DNA of 18,832 nucleotides from the NCBI GenBank assembly GCA_964383905.1, contig CAYLJO010000119.1, forward strand, positions 1 to 18,832, given 5' to 3'. Positions 15,343-18,832 of this stretch are shown here, in pieces; within the stretch, counting starts at the first letter, position 1; every line of letters starts with the position of its first letter. Origin of the DNA: CAYLJO01 sp964383905. GTDB lineage: Bacteria; Acidobacteriota; Blastocatellia; Pyrinomonadales; Pyrinomonadaceae. Made by a program: the position numbers and the translations under genes. The notes beneath the pieces are model-generated. The model searched no databases and was not told where the DNA came from. It saw nothing but the letters and a program-made list of their open reading frames with translations.

Positions 15343-15351
15343 GGCTCTGCT

Positions 15352-15424
15352 GAGCCCCGGACGACTTATCACCCCTTATCAGCCATTGATGGCCGCAACA
15401 GGAGACCCGCCGCACTCGGGGCTC
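15352..15424. repeat. Spaced inverted repeat between convergent genes
   Basis: GAGCCCCG (15352-15359) and CGGGGCTC (15417-15424) are exact inverse complements 57 nt apart in the 112-nt spacer between the DUF3618-like gene and ppk1. The loop is too long and there is no U-run for a standard terminator; it could be the base of a larger RNA structure. Confidence 0.25.
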
Positions 15425-15454
15425 GCTCGCCCGGCAATATCTGTTCAGAAATAA

Positions 15455-17605
15455 TCAAGGGGCCGAACTGTCGCGGCTGTTGAAATACTGTTGACTGTCA
15501 GTCCGATCTTCGCCCTGAGCCGGATAAACTCGCTCGTACGTGCCGTCGGGCCGCAATCGTCGCGCTTTCACGTTGTCGCGCAGGTAGACGTCCAGGATCT
15601 CATCTTTCAAGCACCTCTTTAGTCGCGGATCGTTGATCGGGGTGACGACTTCGACGCGGCGGGCGAGGTTGCGGTGCATCCAGTCGGCGCTGCCGATGTA
15701 AATATCTTCATCGCCGCCGTTGGCGAAGTAGAAGATGCGGCTGTGTTCCAGGAAGCGCCCGACGATGCTCCTGACGCTGATCTTATCCGAGAGGCCCGGC
15801 ACGCCGGGGCGGAGCGCGCAGATTCCGCGCACGATGAGGTCAATCTCAACCCCGGCCTGTGACGCCTCGTACAGCGCGCGGATAATCGTGATATCGGTCA
15901 GGCTGTTGATCTTCGCGATAATTCGTGCGGGACGCCCGGCCTGGCGATGACTGATCTCGCGCTTGATGAGCGCGGTCATTCGCCCTCGCAGGTTAACGGG
16001 TGCGACCAGCAATTGGCGGTATTGGAACTGGCGTGAATAACCTGTCAAATAGTTGAACAGGTCGCTGGCATCCGCGCCAATCTCTTCGTTCGCGGTAAAC
16101 AACCCGAGGTCCGTGTAGATGCGCGATGTGGTGGGATTGTAGTTACCCGTCGCGATGTGGACGTAGCGCCTGAGCGAGCCCTCTTCACGGCGCACGACCA
16201 GGGCCAGCTTACAATGCGTCTTGAGCCCGACCAGCCCGTAGACGACGTGAACGCCTGCCCGTTCGAGCCGCCTTGCCCATCCGATATTATTCTCCTCGTC
16301 AAAACGGGCCTTAAGCTCGACCAGCGCGGCTACCTGTTTGCCTTGTTCGCTCGCTTCCATCAGTGCCTGGACAACGGGCGATTGCTGGCCCGTCCGGTAA
16401 AGACATATTTTAATCGCCTGTACGTCGGGGTCTTTCGCCGCCGTGTTGATAAAATCTGTGACGGTCGAGTATGAGGTATAAGGGTGATGCACCAGGATAT
16501 CTTGCTGTTTGAGGATGTCGAAGACCGACTTTTTCTGCTTCAGGGGCTCCGGCACGGTCGGCAGAAGCGGCTTGTCCTTTAATTCCAGCCGGTCTGACTG
16601 GTAAAGCGACATCAGATCGGGCACGTTCAAAGGGCCGTCGATCACATAAACATCGTCGGCCGTCAATTCCAGCGAACTCCTCAGGTAATCAACCATCTGG
16701 CCCGGCATGGTTGATGAGACCTCGAGGCGGACAGCCTTACCGAAGCGACGCCGGCGCACCTGCTGCTCCATCACGCGCAACAGATCCTTCGCTTCATCCT
16801 CCATAATCTCAATGTCTGCGTCACGCGTGACACGGTAGAGGTGTGCCTCGCCGGTACGCATCCCGGGGAATAAAAAGGCGGTATTGGCCGCAACAAGCTG
16901 TTCTAGGAAAGTAAATTTCAATCCCGACTCGCCGACCGGCACAAGCCGCGGCACGAGCGGAGGGACTTTGATACGGGCGAATCGCGGCTCGGCCTTAAAG
17001 GCCGGAGCCATATCGTCATCGGGCCCGTCCGCCGGCTCGACCATCAGTCCGAGGTTGAGGCTGAGGCTTGAAATATACGGGAACGGGTGGGCCGGATCGA
17101 CCGCCTGTGGCGTGAGGACCGGGAAAACGTTCTTCATGAAATATATGTTTAGCCCGTGCCGCTCATCATCCGTTAACGCGCCGTAAGGTGTGATGACAAT
17201 GCCCTGCGCATTAAGCTGCGGAAGGATCTCTTCCCGTAGGCAGCGTATTTGTTCGGCGACCATCGGTCTCAGTCGCTCACTAATCTCTTTCAACTGCTCG
17301 GCGGGCGTCATGCCATCCGGCGACGGCTCGACGGCTTCTTCATCCAACTCCTCCTTGAGCCCGGAGACCCGAATCATGAAGAACTCGTCAAGGTTGGTCG
17401 AGAAAATAGCGAGAAATTTGAGCCGTTCCAGAAGCGGCTGTTTATCGTCAAGCGCCTCTTCAAGTACGCGGCGATTGAATTCAATCCAGCTCAGCTCACG
17501 GTTGAATAGAAGATCCCTGTGATGTAACAGTGTCGGCGGCAACGCCACCTGAGAAAATTCGCCGCCCTCACGCTCGGGCGGAGTCTGTATCATTGTGCTT
17601 GACAT
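15455..17605 (-). CDS. ppk1: Polyphosphate kinase PPK1
   Basis: 716 residues, normal PPK1 length. The N domain starts with FNRELSWIEFNRRVLEEA (34-51) and STNLDEFFMIRVSGLK (69-84); the head domain follows; the two phospholipase-D-like C domains hold the catalytic histidines. H464 (GLKTHCKLA) matches the phosphorylated histidine of E. coli PPK (H435), and H621 (RFLEHSRIF) matches H592. HHPYTSYSTVTDF (373-385), CLYRTG (401-406) and HIATGNYNP (483-491) are intact. PPK1 transfers the ATP gamma-phosphate onto polyphosphate, reversibly, through a phosphohistidine. ATG 17605 has AGGA 4 nt upstream. Divergent from the SixA-like gene with a 227-nt spacer that should hold both promoters. Confidence 0.98.
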   Translation of the reverse strand: MSSTMIQTPPEREGGEFSQVALPPTLLHHRDLLFNRELSWIEFNRRVLEEALDDKQPLLERLKFLAIFSTNLDEFFMIRVSGLKEELDEEAVEPSPDGMTPAEQLKEISERLRPMVAEQIRCLREEILPQLNAQGIVITPYGALTDDERHGLNIYFMKNVFPVLTPQAVDPAHPFPYISSLSLNLGLMVEPADGPDDDMAPAFKAEPRFARIKVPPLVPRLVPVGESGLKFTFLEQLVAANTAFLFPGMRTGEAHLYRVTRDADIEIMEDEAKDLLRVMEQQVRRRRFGKAVRLEVSSTMPGQMVDYLRSSLELTADDVYVIDGPLNVPDLMSLYQSDRLELKDKPLLPTVPEPLKQKKSVFDILKQQDILVHHPYTSYSTVTDFINTAAKDPDVQAIKICLYRTGQQSPVVQALMEASEQGKQVAALVELKARFDEENNIGWARRLERAGVHVVYGLVGLKTHCKLALVVRREEGSLRRYVHIATGNYNPTTSRIYTDLGLFTANEEIGADASDLFNYLTGYSRQFQYRQLLVAPVNLRGRMTALIKREISHRQAGRPARIIAKINSLTDITIIRALYEASQAGVEIDLIVRGICALRPGVPGLSDKISVRSIVGRFLEHSRIFYFANGGDEDIYIGSADWMHRNLARRVEVVTPINDPRLKRCLKDEILDVYLRDNVKARRLRPDGTYERVYPAQGEDRTDSQQYFNSRDSSAP

Positions 17606-17688
17606 GACGTCCTAACCTCATCTGAATATAGGGAGGCAATGTTATAACTGGAAGTAGTGTTCCGGCAAGGTAGGAATGCTTCTCGCTT

Positions 17689-17733
17689 GCTAACACCGGA
17701 TAAACAGCTTGTAAATTATTTCTTGGTTATACG
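17689..17733 (+). promoter_or_regulatory. Degenerate 11-bp repeat array between ppk1 and sixA
   Basis: GCTAAC (17689), ATAAAC (17700) and GTAAAT (17711) begin 11 bp apart, with TATACG (17728) 11 bp beyond. This resembles the arrays at 7985 and 18695 but fits less well and is offered only as a candidate regulator site for sixA. Confidence 0.2.
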
Positions 17734-17832
17734 CCACATCCATCTGTTCATCTAATGCCTAAGCACCGGATTTATGATAAAACTTAAGGCTAACCCTCAA
17801 GTTGATTATTAAACCGCGGTCTGAAAAACGAA

Positions 17833-18327
17833 ATGAAAACAGTCCTTCTGATGAGACATGCCAAGGCGGGCTCCCAGGAACCCGGGATGCGAGATTTTGA
17901 TCGAACGTTGAAGCGGCGGGGCCAGAGAGATGCGCGGCTCATCGGGAAGTTAATACCGGAAAAAAGAGTTCGCTTAGACCTGGTGATCAGCTCCCCCGCG
18001 GCAAGGGCGCAGGAAACGGCCAAACTCCTTGTTGAATCCGCCGAGTTCATGGGGGCGCTATGTTATGACGAACGGATCTATGAAGCGGACGTGAGGGGTC
18101 TTCTGGAAGTCATTACCCAGGTCGAGGAGAAGGCAAACACAGTCATGCTGGTCGGGCATAATCCGGGCCTGGAAGATCTACTATCGAGCTTGACGGGCCA
18201 TACTGAGCACATGCCGACGGCGGCACTGGCGAAAATCGACCTGGATCTCGAGCAATGGAGCGAAGTGCGGGAACAGAGCGGCCGCCTCGAATGGCTAGTT
18301 AAGCCGAAAGAACTTGCTAACGACTAA
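17833..18327 (+). CDS. sixA: SixA-type phosphohistidine phosphatase
   Basis: 164 residues, the short SixA-like branch of the histidine phosphatase (RHG) family. The catalytic set is complete: LMRHAKAG with R8 and H9, SSPAARAQETA with R58, E84 in IYEAD, and LVGHNPGLE with H109. SixA removes phosphate from phosphohistidine in HPt domains (ArcB in E. coli) and PTS proteins; relatives act on small phosphoesters. The region before the ATG has only a weak ribosome binding site. It is divergent from ppk1, whose reaction passes through a phosphohistidine, and this pairing suggests a phosphate-related role beyond two-component signalling (inference). Confidence 0.9.
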   Translation: MKTVLLMRHAKAGSQEPGMRDFDRTLKRRGQRDARLIGKLIPEKRVRLDLVISSPAARAQETAKLLVESAEFMGALCYDERIYEADVRGLLEVITQVEEKANTVMLVGHNPGLEDLLSSLTGHTEHMPTAALAKIDLDLEQWSEVREQSGRLEWLVKPKELAND

Positions 18328-18374
18328 AAGAACCTAACGAACCTTCTAATTCCTACGATATATCCCAGGACGAA

Positions 18375-18599
18375 TTAATAGTTGCCCGTCGCGGCCCGGG
18401 TGTTCGGCGGCGGTGGTGCCTCACCGAAAGCGAGAGAGCGCATCCGCCTTCGACGTGCGTCTACTGTCAAAGGACGCAGTGCGGAATAAAAATTACGGAC
18501 GATCTCAATTAATGCCTTTGAGTCAGCTTGAGTCTGGTTCTCTTTGTGGGTCAGTACGGCTGCCGCAACATCGCTGCTCAATTCGTTGGCAATGGCCAT
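18375..18599 (-). CDS. Small protein of unknown function
   Basis: 74 residues, beginning MAIANELSSDVAAAVLTHKE, then a helix (SKALIEIVRNFYSALRPL, about 27-44), an arginine-rich segment (DARRRRMR, 47-54) and a proline-rich tail (APPPPNTRAA). No signal peptide or known motif; probably cytoplasmic and helical. AAGGAG lies 14 nt before the ATG at 18599, longer than ideal. A two-copy 11-bp repeat with a -10-like hexamer lies about 60 nt upstream on the same strand, which supports transcription. Tail to tail with sixA, 47 nt apart. Confidence 0.5.
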   Translation of the reverse strand: MAIANELSSDVAAAVLTHKENQTQADSKALIEIVRNFYSALRPLTVDARRRRMRSLAFGEAPPPPNTRAATGNY

Positions 18600-18663
18600 A
18601 ATAGTGTTTGAAACTCCTTATAAAAAGGGGGCTTAAAGAAAAGCATAAAATTTGGAGAGAAAT

Positions 18664-18695
18664 ATCTTAAGGGACTGATGTTACCAATATGTTAC
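18664..18695 (-). promoter_or_regulatory. Second Pho-box-like promoter: two 11-bp-spaced repeats plus -10
   Basis: Minus strand: TGTAAC (18695-18690) and GGTAAC (18685-18679+1) begin 11 bp apart; the repeat is really the 7-mer GTAACAT twice. Exactly 10 bp after the second hexamer comes TAAGAT (18669-18664), four of six matches to the -10. Predicted start near 18657, leader about 58 nt before the small gene at 18599. Same geometry as the plus-strand array at 7985. Confidence 0.4.
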
Positions 18696-18699
18696 ATAA

Positions 18700-18832
18700 A
18701 CTAGATTATCGGCCGGCTCGCGTTCGCCAGCAGTAAGATTAATAGCTAAACTCTTGTTTGATTTTATACATAAATGTGACTTTGTTGGATAAATAGCTAC
18801 GGAGACAGCAGTGCTGGTAATCTTATGGTGTG
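18700..18832. other. Right-edge non-coding DNA
   Basis: AT-rich, with no credible coding frame, RNA gene or repeat recognised apart from the regulatory array just to its left. Confidence 0.4.

Noticed and set aside
17694..17771. CACCGGAT repeated 70 bp apart between ppk1 and sixA
   Set aside because: An 8-bp repeat in a 227-nt spacer is expected fairly often by chance.
1..18832. tRNA, rRNA, CRISPR, integrase or transposase genes
   Set aside because: Looked for on both strands; no cloverleaf, repeat-spacer pattern or recombinase motif was found.

Overview
The window looks like a chromosomal segment of an Acidobacteriota-type soil bacterium (inference). The clues are a long Oar/carboxypeptidase-regulatory-type TonB-dependent receptor, a small CxxC/CxxC protein near a stand-alone infA, moderately GC-rich coding DNA and AT-richer spacers. 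No rRNA, tRNA, CRISPR array, transposase or phage gene was seen.

Left part (1-6700), all on the minus strand: a TonB-dependent receptor, a secreted PHP-domain metallohydrolase (CehA/McbA type), a secreted protein of unknown function overlapping it, and the first 21 codons of another exported protein that runs off the left edge. It reads as an envelope uptake-and-hydrolysis operon.

Middle part (6700-9000), gene-poor: infA with a TTG start and a small zinc-ribbon-like protein on the minus strand, a small unknown minus-strand protein (8564-8815), a degenerate inverted repeat, and a compact plus-strand unit. That unit has four hexamers at exact 11-bp steps, then 10 bp, then a -10-like hexamer, then an ATG at the predicted transcript start (48 codons), and ends in a strong intrinsic terminator.

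Right part (9000-18330): a polyphosphate/phosphoanhydride island. One minus-strand operon encodes an ApaH-like metallophosphatase, two tandem thymidylate-kinase-like P-loop proteins, a PPX/GppA-HD exopolyphosphatase and a CHAD protein, with 4-bp overlaps or short gaps at most junctions. Divergent from it on the plus strand are a DIPP-like NUDIX hydrolase and two small proteins with lysine-rich tails (one DUF3618-like). These converge on ppk1 (polyphosphate kinase), which is divergent from a SixA-type histidine phosphatase. A small unknown protein (18375-18599, minus) closes the window.

The genes make (PPK1), degrade (PPX-HD) and bind (CHAD) polyphosphate, with accessory phosphoanhydride hydrolases. 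The most unusual parts are the paired kinase-like proteins, one with the Walker A lysine replaced by arginine and both without the usual TMK substrate motif, and a recurrent TGTAAC-type element in spacers across the window, in two places arranged like a Pho box in front of a -10.
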